Positions 32,504 to 40,424 of a DNA stretch of 44,421 bases are shown here, in pieces (within the stretch, counting starts at the first letter, position 1; each line of letters begins with the position of its first letter). Both the position numbers and the translations under genes were made by a program. Source of the DNA: an uncultured Bacteroidales bacterium (GTDB lineage: Bacteria > Bacteroidota > Bacteroidia > Bacteroidales > P3); the NCBI GenBank assembly GCA_944321885.1, contig CALUNB010000018.1, positions 1-44,421 of the forward strand. Direction: 5' to 3'. Below the pieces are notes generated by a model that was given only the letters and a program-made list of their open reading frames with translations, was not told the DNA's origin and did no database searches.

Positions 32504-33532
32504 CTAGGATTTCCGTTTCCCGTTAATCAACGGCAACAGGCAGAGGGCCAGAATCCCGGCCACGATAATCAGGAAGGTCTGCGTTCCCCACGAAATCCAA
32601 CCGGCCGTGTAACCCAAGGTCTTGGGAATCCCGAATATTCCCAAGGTTTCGGAAATAATTACCGGATAGACCCCGATGCCCCCCGGGGTCAGCATGACCC
32701 CGATAGTACCCATGGCCAAGGCAATCAAGGCAATACCGAAACCCGTATCGGCCAAGGCTTCCAAACTGTGGAACGCACAATAGGCCATCAGCCAATAAGA
32801 CACCCAAAGGCCTGCCGTCCAAAGACAAAACAAGCCGGGTCGATGCAAATGCCGCAAGGACAACAAACCCTCGCCAAAGCCCTTGAAAATCTTCACCACC
32901 TTGCAGAGCCAGTTATCCGGAGACAATTTGCCTCGATTCTTCCGGTAGTACCATACCAGCACGAGCACCAAGGCAACCAAAACCAGAAGTACTAACCCTA
33001 CCCAGACCATGCCATGGACTTTGGCATCCGCACCCCGGTTAAAAAGAGAGGAAACATACTGATGAAGTGCCTCGTACTCGATACAAAAGGACAAAACGAA
33101 AATCAGGACAAAACACAGCACATCAATGACCCGCTCGCTGACCACCGTTCCCAAGGACTTCTGGACCGGCACTGCCTCGTAACGATACAAAAAGGTGCAG
33201 CGCAGCACTTCGCCCAAACGGGGAATGGCCAAATTGGCGAAATAAGCTACCAAAATGCTCAGGAAAGTATTATAGAAGCGGGGCTTCTTGCCCAAGGGTG
33301 TCAAAAGCAGGTTCCAACGCAAAGCCCGGAACACATTGCTGCAAAGCCCGAAAAAAGCCACCAGCGCAATCCACCCCCATCCAGCTCCCCGCAAGGAGTC
33401 CCAAATCTCCTGCTTCTCCTCCACACTCAAATTCCGCTGGAACAGCCAAAGAATGAAAATCCCAAGCCCGAAGAACAGGACAAACTTCAAGACCTGGCCT
33501 ATTTTCCGGGAGAAATCAGAACCCGGTTTCAC
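32504..33532 (-). CDS. Lysylphosphatidylglycerol-synthase-TM/UPF0104 family membrane protein
   Basis: The 342-residue inner-membrane protein has about eight transmembrane helices and the family features [63 protein letters not shown] and the C-terminal [21 protein letters not shown]. This domain (PF03706) forms the flippase-like part of MprF and also occurs alone in proteins of unknown role. Here it is the membrane domain only, with no aminoacyl-transferase domain. Its ATG overlaps the panD stop by four bases, indicating translational coupling. The link with pantothenate synthesis may be purely transcriptional. Confidence 0.88.
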   Translation of the reverse strand: MKPGSDFSRKIGQVLKFVLFFGLGIFILWLFQRNLSVEEKQEIWDSLRGAGWGWIALVAFFGLCSNVFRALRWNLLLTPLGKKPRFYNTFLSILVAYFANLAIPRLGEVLRCTFLYRYEAVPVQKSLGTVVSERVIDVLCFVLIFVLSFCIEYEALHQYVSSLFNRGADAKVHGMVWVGLVLLVLVALVLVLVWYYRKNRGKLSPDNWLCKVVKIFKGFGEGLLSLRHLHRPGLFCLWTAGLWVSYWLMAYCAFHSLEALADTGFGIALIALAMGTIGVMLTPGGIGVYPVIISETLGIFGIPKTLGYTAGWISWGTQTFLIIVAGILALCLLPLINGKRKS

Positions 33533-33882
33533 CTCACAATCTTGTTGTCTTCCGGGAAAACCACCACCGGCTGATGGTTCCGGGCCTCTTCCGGGGTCAT
33601 GGAAGCATAGGAAACGATAATCACCAAGTCCCCCACAGCTACCCGGCGGGCCGCCGCCCCGTTGATGCCGATGGTGCCACTGCCCCGCTTGCCCTTGATC
33701 ACATAGGTGTCGAAACGTTCCCCGTTATTGATGTCGTAAATATGAACCCGCTCATACTCACAGAGATTGGCGGCATCCATCATGTCTTCGTCAATCGTGA
33801 TACTGCCTACGTAGTTCAAATCGGCATAAGTCACTTTCACACGATGGAGTTTGGATTTCAAGACTTCTATTTGCACGGCCAT
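33529..33882 (-). CDS. panD: Aspartate 1-decarboxylase (pyruvoyl enzyme)
   Basis: The 117-residue enzyme converts L-aspartate to beta-alanine for pantothenate and CoA synthesis. It is made as a proenzyme that self-cleaves at a Gly-Ser bond to create the pyruvoyl group. The site is visible as YVGSITID (Gly26-Ser27), close to the classical position 24-25. [16 protein letters not shown] and the [20 protein letters not shown] segment are family hallmarks. The ATG at 33882 is chosen; the upstream TTG at 33903 overlaps the promoter -7 box. It is first gene of a two-gene unit with the flippase-like protein. Confidence 0.96.
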   Translation of the reverse strand: MAVQIEVLKSKLHRVKVTYADLNYVGSITIDEDMMDAANLCEYERVHIYDINNGERFDTYVIKGKRGSGTIGINGAAARRVAVGDLVIIVSYASMTPEEARNHQPVVVFPEDNKIVR

Positions 33883-33900
33883 TGCATATTGATTCGGCTG

Positions 33901-33908
33901 CAAAAGTA
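33901..33908 (-). promoter_or_regulatory. -7 element of panD
   Basis: TACTTTTG on the minus strand, preceded by AAACAGTTTCCC as in the promoters at 22580 and 39127. The leader to the ATG at 33882 would be about 10-15 nt. No clear TTTG -33. Confidence 0.5.
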
Positions 33909-34019
33909 GGGAAACTGTTTCGATTTTCCTACATCAGAGCCTTTTGTCCAACCACCCCAACCCGGAGATTCCGCCTCCAGGACAAGCGGGAAAACCCGGA
34001 ACGAGGAAGAGGAAGGCCT

Positions 34020-36497
34020 CTACCGTCTCCCGTTCCGGCCCCGTTTCCAATAGGTCCGGGGACGTTCCACCGGAGCCTCTTCCTGCCGAGCCTCCTTCGG
34101 TTGTTCCACGAACGAGAATGTCAGCTGCTTCTTGTTCATGTCGATTTCCTGGATACGAATCCAGACCTCCTGTCCCAACTTGTAAACCTGGTTGTTACGC
34201 AAGCCTACCACCTGGTAATTCTCCTCGTCCAATTCGTAATAATCGTCTTTGAGCGAACGCAAAGGCACCATACCCTCGCAATAGTTCTCATCCAAGCAAA
34301 CATAAATTCCCCACTTGCTCACGCCCGAAATCAAACCGTGGAACTTCTGCCCCACCTTGTCCAACAGGAATTCAGCCTGCTTGTATTTGACCGAAGCCCG
34401 TTCGGCATCGGCCGCCTTCTTCTCCATGTCCGAACTATGCACGCACTTTTCCTCGTACTCTTCCGCGTCCACGCTGCTCCCCCCATGGATATAACGATCC
34501 AAAAGACGATGCACCATCAAGTCCGGGTACCGCCGGATTGGCGAGGTGAAATGCGTGTAGAACGGGAAAGCCAGGCCGTAATGCCCGATATTCCGGGTCG
34601 AATAACAAGCCTTGGCCATTGTCCTGACCGCAATGGTCTCAATCATGTTCTGCTCCGCCTTGCCATCCACCGCCTCCAACAAACTGTTGAACGACTTGAC
34701 CAATCCGCTCCGGCTTTTCAGGTTCATCTTGTAACCCAATTTGCTTACGAATTGCGAAAAAGTCGCCAGCCTCTCCTGGTTAGGTTCGTCATGAACCCGG
34801 TAAACAAAAGTCTTAGGTTTGTCCGAAATAGGTCTGACCCGCTGCGTTCCCGTCTTTTTCTTTTTCCGGGAGGAAGCCGGAAGCCCATCCCCGTTTTCCC
34901 CGTCGCCCTCTTCTTCCATGGTCAAGGAAGCCTGCCAAGCAACCTCATCCTGCCCGAAACCATCCCGGACCGCATCCATGTTTTCTTTTTCCTTGTCGAA
35001 CGAAGCCACCCGGTTGGAACTTTCCGTCCCATAAATCCCGTTATCCTCCGGTTTCACCTTCATGCACTTGCCAATCAGCTCCGCCACCCGGCGGTTGGCC
35101 AGCAACATGAACTCTTCCACCAAATGATTGGACTCCTTGCTTTCCTTGACATAAACCCCCAAAGGCCGGGCCGTTTCCGGGTCGAGCTTGAAACGGACCT
35201 CCTTGGAATGGAAATTGATAGCCCCCGTCTTGAAACGTTTCTCCCGCAAGATGCGTGAAAGCTTGAACAATTCACAAACCGCTTCTATGTCCTGGGGCGA
35301 ACCCAAAGCCTCCAAAACCGGAGCCGGAGAAACCGGACTTCCTTCCTGCGCCGGGGCATTTCCTCCGGAATCCTTGAGCTCGCGTTGCGCCAAACCAGTG
35401 GTTTCCAATATCGCCTGCGCCTGTTCGTAGGTGAAACGGCGGTCGGAATGGATAATGCCTTTCCCAATCCAGAAATGCTTGATTTGCGCTTTGTTGTCCA
35501 TCTCGAACACCACGCTGAAACAAAAACGGTCCACATGGGGATTGAGCGAACACAAGTCATTGCAAAGCCTTTCGGGCAGCATCGGAATCGTGCGGTCCAC
35601 CAAATAAACCGAAGTGGCCCGCTCGTAAGCCTCGGCATCGATGGCCGTTCCCGGCTTCACAAAATAGCTCACATCGGCAATATGCACCCCTACTTCCCGG
35701 TTCCCATTCGGCAAAATCCTGAACGACAAGGCATCGTCAAAGTCCTTGGCATCGGCAGGGTCAATCGTGCAAGTATAAATTTCCCGGAAATCCCGGCGGC
35801 GGGCCAACTCGGTCTTGTCCACCTTCTCGCTCATCTTGGCCGCTTCCTCGATAGCCTCCTGGGGATAAAACAAGGGAAAATCAAATTCAGCCAGAATCGA
35901 CTGCATCTCCACGTTGTTCTCACCCGGACGACCCAAAATGGCAGTCACTTGCCCGATAGGATTGTTCAAGTGGGCGGGCCAATCCTCGATTTTCACCACC
36001 ACTTTTTGACCCTGCTTGGCCCCGTTCAGGTTCTCCTTGGGCAGGAAAACACTTTGGGTCACCTGGGTGCTATCCGGAATCAAGAAAGCGTACTTGCCCG
36101 AAAAATCCACCGTCCCCACGATATTGTGCTTGTTCCGCTTGAGGACTTCCACGATTTGCCCCTCCATGCGGTGACCCTCACGCCAAGGGAAAAGCAACAC
36201 CCGCACCGCGTCACCGTGCAAGGCATGGCCGATATTGTTGGGAGCAATGTAGACATCCTCGATTTCCTTGTTGTCGGGCAGGATATAGGCCTTGCCAGAG
36301 GACTTCATGTCCACGATGCCCGTGATATAACTCCGTAAACTTTCAGGTATATGCTTATGGGGCGCACCCGATTTCGAGCGCCCGGAACGTCGACGCCCCT
36401 CAAAATACACGTTCTCCGTCCGTTTTGAGGATTTCCGCCCCTTGTCCTTTTTCCTTTCTTGTCTTTTTCCGGATTGTCCTTTGTTCCGCTTGCTCAT
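34020..36497 (-). CDS. rnr: Ribonuclease R, with insertions in the catalytic domain
   Basis: The 825-residue 3'-5' exoribonuclease degrades structured RNA. It has a basic N-terminus (1-45), cold-shock domains (about 60-200), an RNB catalytic domain beginning near 230 with metal-binding Asp246, Asp252, Asp254 and Asp255 (TIDPADAKDFDDA), the conserved FTSPIRRYPDLMVHRLL near 650, an S1 domain (about 715-797) and a basic tail. Two hydrophilic insertions lie inside RNB: about 374-403 (Gly/Pro/Ala-rich) and about 477-560 (acidic, then KKKK), placed between RVAELIGK and KPKTFVYRVHDEPN, which are nearly adjacent in typical RNase R. The frame is intact, so they are probably surface loops. Confidence 0.94.
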   Translation of the reverse strand: MSKRNKGQSGKRQERKKDKGRKSSKRTENVYFEGRRRSGRSKSGAPHKHIPESLRSYITGIVDMKSSGKAYILPDNKEIEDVYIAPNNIGHALHGDAVRVLLFPWREGHRMEGQIVEVLKRNKHNIVGTVDFSGKYAFLIPDSTQVTQSVFLPKENLNGAKQGQKVVVKIEDWPAHLNNPIGQVTAILGRPGENNVEMQSILAEFDFPLFYPQEAIEEAAKMSEKVDKTELARRRDFREIYTCTIDPADAKDFDDALSFRILPNGNREVGVHIADVSYFVKPGTAIDAEAYERATSVYLVDRTIPMLPERLCNDLCSLNPHVDRFCFSVVFEMDNKAQIKHFWIGKGIIHSDRRFTYEQAQAILETTGLAQRELKDSGGNAPAQEGSPVSPAPVLEALGSPQDIEAVCELFKLSRILREKRFKTGAINFHSKEVRFKLDPETARPLGVYVKESKESNHLVEEFMLLANRRVAELIGKCMKVKPEDNGIYGTESSNRVASFDKEKENMDAVRDGFGQDEVAWQASLTMEEEGDGENGDGLPASSRKKKKTGTQRVRPISDKPKTFVYRVHDEPNQERLATFSQFVSKLGYKMNLKSRSGLVKSFNSLLEAVDGKAEQNMIETIAVRTMAKACYSTRNIGHYGLAFPFYTHFTSPIRRYPDLMVHRLLDRYIHGGSSVDAEEYEEKCVHSSDMEKKAADAERASVKYKQAEFLLDKVGQKFHGLISGVSKWGIYVCLDENYCEGMVPLRSLKDDYYELDEENYQVVGLRNNQVYKLGQEVWIRIQEIDMNKKQLTFSFVEQPKEARQEEAPVERPRTYWKRGRNGRR

Positions 36498-36584
36498 GGT
36501 TTGGAATTTCTTTTAGAAAGTTACATTTAGAAGTCATTCAAATTTATTCGTCCAAGTCATCGGGAGAGGATTTCGAGGAAGTTT

Positions 36585-36604
36585 AAACAGCTTCTAATAA
36601 ATAT
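36585..36604. promoter_or_regulatory. Orphan AAACAGCTTCTAA motif
   Basis: AAACAGCTTCTAATAAATAT repeats the first 13 bases of the motifs at 11103 and 39330. It lies in the 223-bp gap between rnr and pyrD, away from any start codon on its strand. Function unknown. Confidence 0.35.
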
Positions 36605-36673
36605 CAAGGGCTTTCCCATCGTCCCGATAGTGGAATAACAGGCACGCAGGCCGGTTTCAGGAACAAGCCGCAG

Positions 36674-36687
36674 GTTTTCCGGAAAAC
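36674..36687 (-). terminator. Palindrome downstream of pyrD
   Basis: GTTTTCC followed by GGAAAAC, a 14-bp perfect palindrome 33 bp past the pyrD stop. It is short for a terminator but well placed for one. Confidence 0.3.
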
Positions 36688-36720
36688 GCACGGAACAATC
36701 CGGGAAACAGAGGAAAAATC

Positions 36721-37644
36721 TTAGATAATCCCGATAATTTCCCGGATGTCGGCGATACCTTCCCGGAGACAATACGCCTCGATGCCCTCCACTACTTTCC
36801 GGGTCACAGCCGGATCCACGAAATTGGCCGACCCGATTTCGATGGCCGAAGCACCTACCATCAGGAATTCGAGCGCATCCCGGGCCGAGCAGATTCCTCC
36901 GATACCGATGACCGGCACCTTGACCTTCTTGGCCACCTGCCATACCATACGCAAAGCCACCGGCTTGACACAAGGACCGGAAAGGCCCCCGGTAATGGTG
37001 CTCAAGACCGGCTTCCGCTTGTCCACGTCCACGGCCATACCCAAAAGGGTGTTTATCAAGGAAACACTGTCCGCCCCGGCTTCCTCCACCGCCAAGGCCA
37101 TGGAAACGATGTCGGTGACATTGGGTGAAAGCTTCACGATCATGCAACGCGGGTAGACCGCACGGACAGCCGCTGTCACCTGGGCCGCCATTTTAGGGTC
37201 GGTCCCGAACGCCATCCCGCCCTGCTTCACGTTCGGACAGGAAATATTGACCTCGATGGCATCCACTTCCGGGCAAGCCGCCAATTTTTGCGCCACTTCC
37301 ACATATTCTTCCACAGTGGAACCCGACACATTCACAATCAGCCGCGCCGGAAAATCCGGTTTCCGCCCCCGTCTCTGCCCGATCATGGGAATGATGTGTT
37401 CGATGAAATAATCCACCCCTTTGTTCTGCAAACCCACCGCGTTCAACATGCCTAAGGGTGTCTCGGCCATGCGCGGGTAAGGGTTCCCTTCCCGGGCATG
37501 GGCCGTCGTACCTTTGACGATAAAGCCCCCCAAGCCGTCCAAATCCACGAAGTCAGCAAATTCCACCCCATAGCCGAAGGTTCCCGAAGCCGTAAGCACC
37601 GGGTTCTTCAGTTCCAGATTACCGATATTGGTTGTCAGATTCAT
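36721..37644 (-). CDS. pyrD: Dihydroorotate dehydrogenase, class 1B catalytic subunit
   Basis: The 307-residue cytoplasmic FMN enzyme oxidises dihydroorotate to orotate in UMP synthesis. The start NLTTNIGNLELKNPVLTASGTFGYG, the catalytic base Cys136 in NISCPNVKQGG (Cys marks class 1 enzymes), the KLSPNVTDI segment and the phosphate-binding VIGIGGI...ALEFLMVGASAIEIGSA are all present. Class 1B enzymes pair with PyrK to use NAD+, and pyrK is the next gene upstream on the same strand (115 bp). Length is normal. Confidence 0.96.
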   Translation of the reverse strand: MNLTTNIGNLELKNPVLTASGTFGYGVEFADFVDLDGLGGFIVKGTTAHAREGNPYPRMAETPLGMLNAVGLQNKGVDYFIEHIIPMIGQRRGRKPDFPARLIVNVSGSTVEEYVEVAQKLAACPEVDAIEVNISCPNVKQGGMAFGTDPKMAAQVTAAVRAVYPRCMIVKLSPNVTDIVSMALAVEEAGADSVSLINTLLGMAVDVDKRKPVLSTITGGLSGPCVKPVALRMVWQVAKKVKVPVIGIGGICSARDALEFLMVGASAIEIGSANFVDPAVTRKVVEGIEAYCLREGIADIREIIGII

Positions 37645-37759
37645 GTTTTTCCTTTTTCATCCCGGAACCCGTCCATCGCGGATTTCTCCGCCGGATGGAC
37701 CAAGATTCCAAAGATTCCCAAACTTCCCCGGATTGCCAAACCGCGTTCCGGTAAAAAGT

Positions 37760-38572
37760 TTACCAACCCAGTTCCTCCGCGTCGAAGACCGGTCCTTCGG
37801 TGCAGACGCAGACATTATGGCCTTGGGCCGAAGGAGTCACGCAACAGAGGCAGGCCCCCAAGCCGCAAGCCATGGTATTTTCGAGGCTCACTTCGCAGCG
37901 GGCACCCAACTTCTTCGCTTCCACCGCCACCGCCTTCATCATCGGGGTCGGACCACAAGTGTAGACATGGCTGTAAGCCACACCTTTCCAAAGCGGATGG
38001 TCGGTAACCAAGCCTTTGATGCCCACGCTGCCGTCTTCGGTACAGATACCGGTGGGACCCAATTGCGCCAACTCATTGGCCAGCACCAAGCGGTCCTTGC
38101 TCCGTGCCCCGACCAAAATGTCGAACGGCATGCCGTCCGCTTTCAGACAACGGGCCAAATAATAAAGCGGCGCCAAGCCGCACCCCCCCCCGACCAGCAA
38201 AGCCCGGTCGTTGGCATGACGGGGATCCTCCATTTCATGGCGCAACGAGATCTCCGGCCAGCTGAAACCTTTCCCCAAAGGCAGTATCAAATTGAGTTTT
38301 TCCCCCTCCTTGCACGAAGCGATCCACCGCGAGCCCTCTCCTACTTTCTGGACCAAAAGCTTGAGTTCCCCCTTCCCGGTATCGGCATCGTGTATCGAAA
38401 TCGGAATCCTCAACCACCCGTGGATGGAAGAGGGTATCTGTATTTGCACGAACTGCCCGGGTTTTGTCTCGGGCAGTCCGTCAGGAGAATACAAATGCAA
38501 TTGGACGAAGTTCTCTCCCAATGGGATATTGCGTCCAACTACAAAATCGACGATTTGTTTCTTGGCGTTCAA
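37760..38572 (-). CDS. pyrK: Dihydroorotate dehydrogenase electron-transfer subunit
   Basis: The 270-residue iron-sulphur flavoprotein passes electrons from PyrD to NAD+. It has an FAD-binding ferredoxin-reductase domain with LRIPISIHDAD (RxPxS-type motif), an NAD-binding region starting ALLVGGGCGLAPLYYLAR, and the [2Fe-2S] cluster ligands Cys236, Cys241, Cys244 and Cys257 (CGLGACLCCVTP...CTEGPVF). The start is a TTG at 38572: there is no in-frame ATG upstream, MNAKKQIVDFVV fits the family N-terminus, and AGGAGG lies seven bases upstream. It is 57 bp after the DUF5606 gene and upstream of pyrD, probably one operon. Confidence 0.95.
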   Translation of the reverse strand: MNAKKQIVDFVVGRNIPLGENFVQLHLYSPDGLPETKPGQFVQIQIPSSIHGWLRIPISIHDADTGKGELKLLVQKVGEGSRWIASCKEGEKLNLILPLGKGFSWPEISLRHEMEDPRHANDRALLVGGGCGLAPLYYLARCLKADGMPFDILVGARSKDRLVLANELAQLGPTGICTEDGSVGIKGLVTDHPLWKGVAYSHVYTCGPTPMMKAVAVEAKKLGARCEVSLENTMACGLGACLCCVTPSAQGHNVCVCTEGPVFDAEELGW

Positions 38573-38579
38573 ACGGTTT

Positions 38580-38585
38580 CCTCCT
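38580..38585 (-). promoter_or_regulatory. Shine-Dalgarno of pyrK
   Basis: AGGAGG on the minus strand, seven bases before the TTG start at 38572. It supports the non-ATG start in a lineage where such ribosome-binding sites are uncommon. Confidence 0.6.
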
Positions 38586-38629
38586 GTTTTGAAGCTGTTT
38601 TTGAAACTATTCTGAATTTCTTGCAGGAA

Positions 38630-39103
38630 TCAGGCACGTTCTTCCGAGGACTCCTCGGCCTGATGTCCCGTTTCATGTTCTGCCATGGCTTCCATCTGGC
38701 GTTTTTCTCGTTCGGAAAGTTCCTGGTCCACCATATTGTTGTCCACCAGAAGATTATACCATTGCATCACCTTGCGGATATTGGAATCGTAAACCCTTTC
38801 CTTGTCGTAATCGGGCAGCACCTCGGCGAAAAAGCTCCGGATTTCCTCGGATTTCGCATTGTGGTCCAAACATTTGCCTCCATTTTCCTTTTTATGGATA
38901 TTGCGGAAGACATTCGGCAAGGAAATTTCACCTTCTTCGGTATAGATGGCGATTTCGGCCAGCGAGCTTACTTTGTCCATCGTGAAAACGGGCAAACGTT
39001 TGTGGTCGATCAAGGATTCCACGATGGCCGATGTCCTGCCCTGGGAAACCAACTTGTACAAACCCGGTTTCCCCGGAACTGTAAAAATCAATGACAAGTC
39101 CAT
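38630..39103 (-). CDS. DUF5606-family protein
   Basis: The 157-residue soluble protein has an N-terminal DUF5606 domain (about 1-70: MDLSLIFTVPGKPGLYKLVSQGRTSAIVES and VSSLAEIAIYTEEGEISLPNVF), a helical middle part (EEIRSFFAEVLPDYDKERVYDSNIRKVMQWYNLLVDN) and an acidic Glu-rich tail. The family is restricted to Bacteroidota, is highly conserved there, and has no known function. The ATG at 39103 is chosen; the in-frame extension to 39211 would run over the promoter at 39127-39159. It probably leads the operon DUF5606-pyrK-pyrD. Confidence 0.88.
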   Translation of the reverse strand: MDLSLIFTVPGKPGLYKLVSQGRTSAIVESLIDHKRLPVFTMDKVSSLAEIAIYTEEGEISLPNVFRNIHKKENGGKCLDHNAKSEEIRSFFAEVLPDYDKERVYDSNIRKVMQWYNLLVDNNMVDQELSEREKRQMEAMAEHETGHQAEESSEERA

Positions 39104-39126
39104 ACTTCTTCTTTTTTTGTCAGGCG

Positions 39127-39159
39127 CAAATTTAAGAAACTGTTTGAAATTTTTACAAT
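39127..39159 (-). promoter_or_regulatory. Promoter of the DUF5606-pyrK-pyrD unit
   Basis: Minus strand ATTG (39159-39156), a 21-bp spacer and TAAATTTG (39134-39127). The spacer ends AAACAGTTTCT, matching the subtilisin and panD promoters. Predicted leader about 17 nt. Confidence 0.6.
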
Positions 39160-39199
39160 CCTGAAACAAGTGGTTTTTTGAGGAACCGGTTTCAGGATC

Positions 39200-39325
39200 T
39201 TGTTTGTCCATCGGGGGCCATTTCGGGCCTTTTTTGCGTTTTTCCCGTCAGATAGCTTGGCTATCCTCCTTGGAAAAACGCGGCAAAATTCCTCGAAATT
39301 TCCTCCCGATGGCCTAAACAAACAA
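39200..39325. repeat. Long intergenic hairpin element, type B
   Basis: A 126-bp imperfect inverted repeat closed by TTGTTTG (39200-39206) and CAAACAA (39319-39325). Inside is a perfect 10-bp stem GCGTTTTTCC (39236-39245) with GGAAAAACGC (39272-39281), then internal-loop strands CGTCA and CTCCTT, then an apical stem GATAGC/GCTATC with a TTG loop. The architecture is the same as in the elements at 9239 and 29787, but the loop sequence is different. Confidence 0.75.
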
Positions 39326-39326
39326 A

Positions 39327-39355
39327 TTCAAACAGCTTCTAAGAAACTGTTTGAA
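39327..39355. repeat. 29-bp near-perfect palindrome built from the AAACAG motif
   Basis: TTCAAACAGCTTCT (39327-39340), a central A, then AGAAACTGTTTGAA (39342-39355) with one mismatch. It joins the orphan AAACAGCTTCT motif (11103, 36585) head-to-head with the AAACAGTTTCT spacer segment seen in promoters. It abuts the type B hairpin and lies 29 bp past the stop of the DUF4249 gene. Confidence 0.7.
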
Positions 39356-39383
39356 ATTTTTACAACCATCCCATTCCTGCCAT

Positions 39384-40409
39384 TCATTCCGAGGAATGAG
39401 GGTCGGCACGCCATGCCACACTGTCCCGGCTATCGAGCCAAGTGGACTTGCGGTCGACCGAGAAAACAGCAAAATAACCGAAAGCCCCGCCCGACACATT
39501 TCCCCGGCAATTGGAAGGCGCTCCGCTAAAAACCGGAACCTGGGGCGAAACCACCGCCCTGACATCTTGGATGTATTGGTAATATTCCGCAGTGTAATTC
39601 CGGACCACCATCTCCACATCCATGCCCGCATGGGCGATATGGCGCTCGGTATCGGAACGGAAAAAGAACAAAGGCAGGCCGTTCAAATGAAAACCCGAAC
39701 CGATTTGGTCGTCCCATAAACGCATGGCTCTGAGGCTGTCGTTATAGTTCCGTCCACCCAAATAAAGCGCAATGCCGTAATAATTCTTGGCTGGAGAATC
39801 CGTACCATAGAGCAAGATGCTCCAACCCACCCGTTTACGCCTGTAAAGAGGAGGCTTGCTAAAGCCATAAACCGCCGTTATCGAATCCATCCGGATACTT
39901 TCCGGCATGGTTTCCCGCGCCGAATAAAACTGCCGTTCTCCCCCTTCTTCCAAGGAAACCCAAACCTCCAATTCGTAGGTCTTGCCCGCTTCCCCCATAA
40001 AGGCAGTCCGGCTCCGGTACAAACCCCTTTCCTTGGCATCCTCTTCAAAGTCAAAGGAATTCTCCCCATCCGAAACCCGTACTTCCGCCCCGCTCACCCC
40101 CCAATGGGAAAAAGCCGTATCGAAATACGGCGTACTGCGGCTCAAACGGACCTTGTGGTGTCCCCATTCGGTCGTGACCGCCCCGTCCACCACCAAAACC
40201 GGAGGCATGTCATCCAATTCAAGTTCCACCGGTTCGTAACACGAAACCAGGAAAAAGGGAAACGACAGGACAAGAGCAAGGAGCGGAAAACCGTGTTTCC
40301 CCACCCTGGAACCGCTTCCCCGAAAACGGAAAAGGACCGGCTCCAAGCGATGAAAAACACCACCTGGAGCCAGCCCCGCCTTTCTTGATTTTTTCCCCAT
40401 GATGCTCAT
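39384..40409 (-). CDS. DUF4249-family lipoprotein
   Basis: The 341-residue outer-membrane lipoprotein has the lipobox FFLVSC (Cys57 from this start) followed by YEPVELELDDMPPVLVVDGAVTTEWGHHKVRLSRS, the DUF4249 signature, and a beta-rich body. DUF4249 proteins in Bacteroidota usually sit beside TonB-dependent receptors; none is nearby here. The leader before the lipobox is long, so a GTG at 40304 (VGKHGFPLLALVLSFPFF) may be the true start and would give a standard 21-residue signal. The gene begins 15 bp after the stop of the preceding lipoprotein gene, so the two are likely co-transcribed. Confidence 0.85.
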   Translation of the reverse strand: MSIMGKKSRKAGLAPGGVFHRLEPVLFRFRGSGSRVGKHGFPLLALVLSFPFFLVSCYEPVELELDDMPPVLVVDGAVTTEWGHHKVRLSRSTPYFDTAFSHWGVSGAEVRVSDGENSFDFEEDAKERGLYRSRTAFMGEAGKTYELEVWVSLEEGGERQFYSARETMPESIRMDSITAVYGFSKPPLYRRKRVGWSILLYGTDSPAKNYYGIALYLGGRNYNDSLRAMRLWDDQIGSGFHLNGLPLFFFRSDTERHIAHAGMDVEMVVRNYTAEYYQYIQDVRAVVSPQVPVFSGAPSNCRGNVSGGAFGYFAVFSVDRKSTWLDSRDSVAWRADPHSSE

Positions 40410-40424
40410 GGACAAAAACAAATC

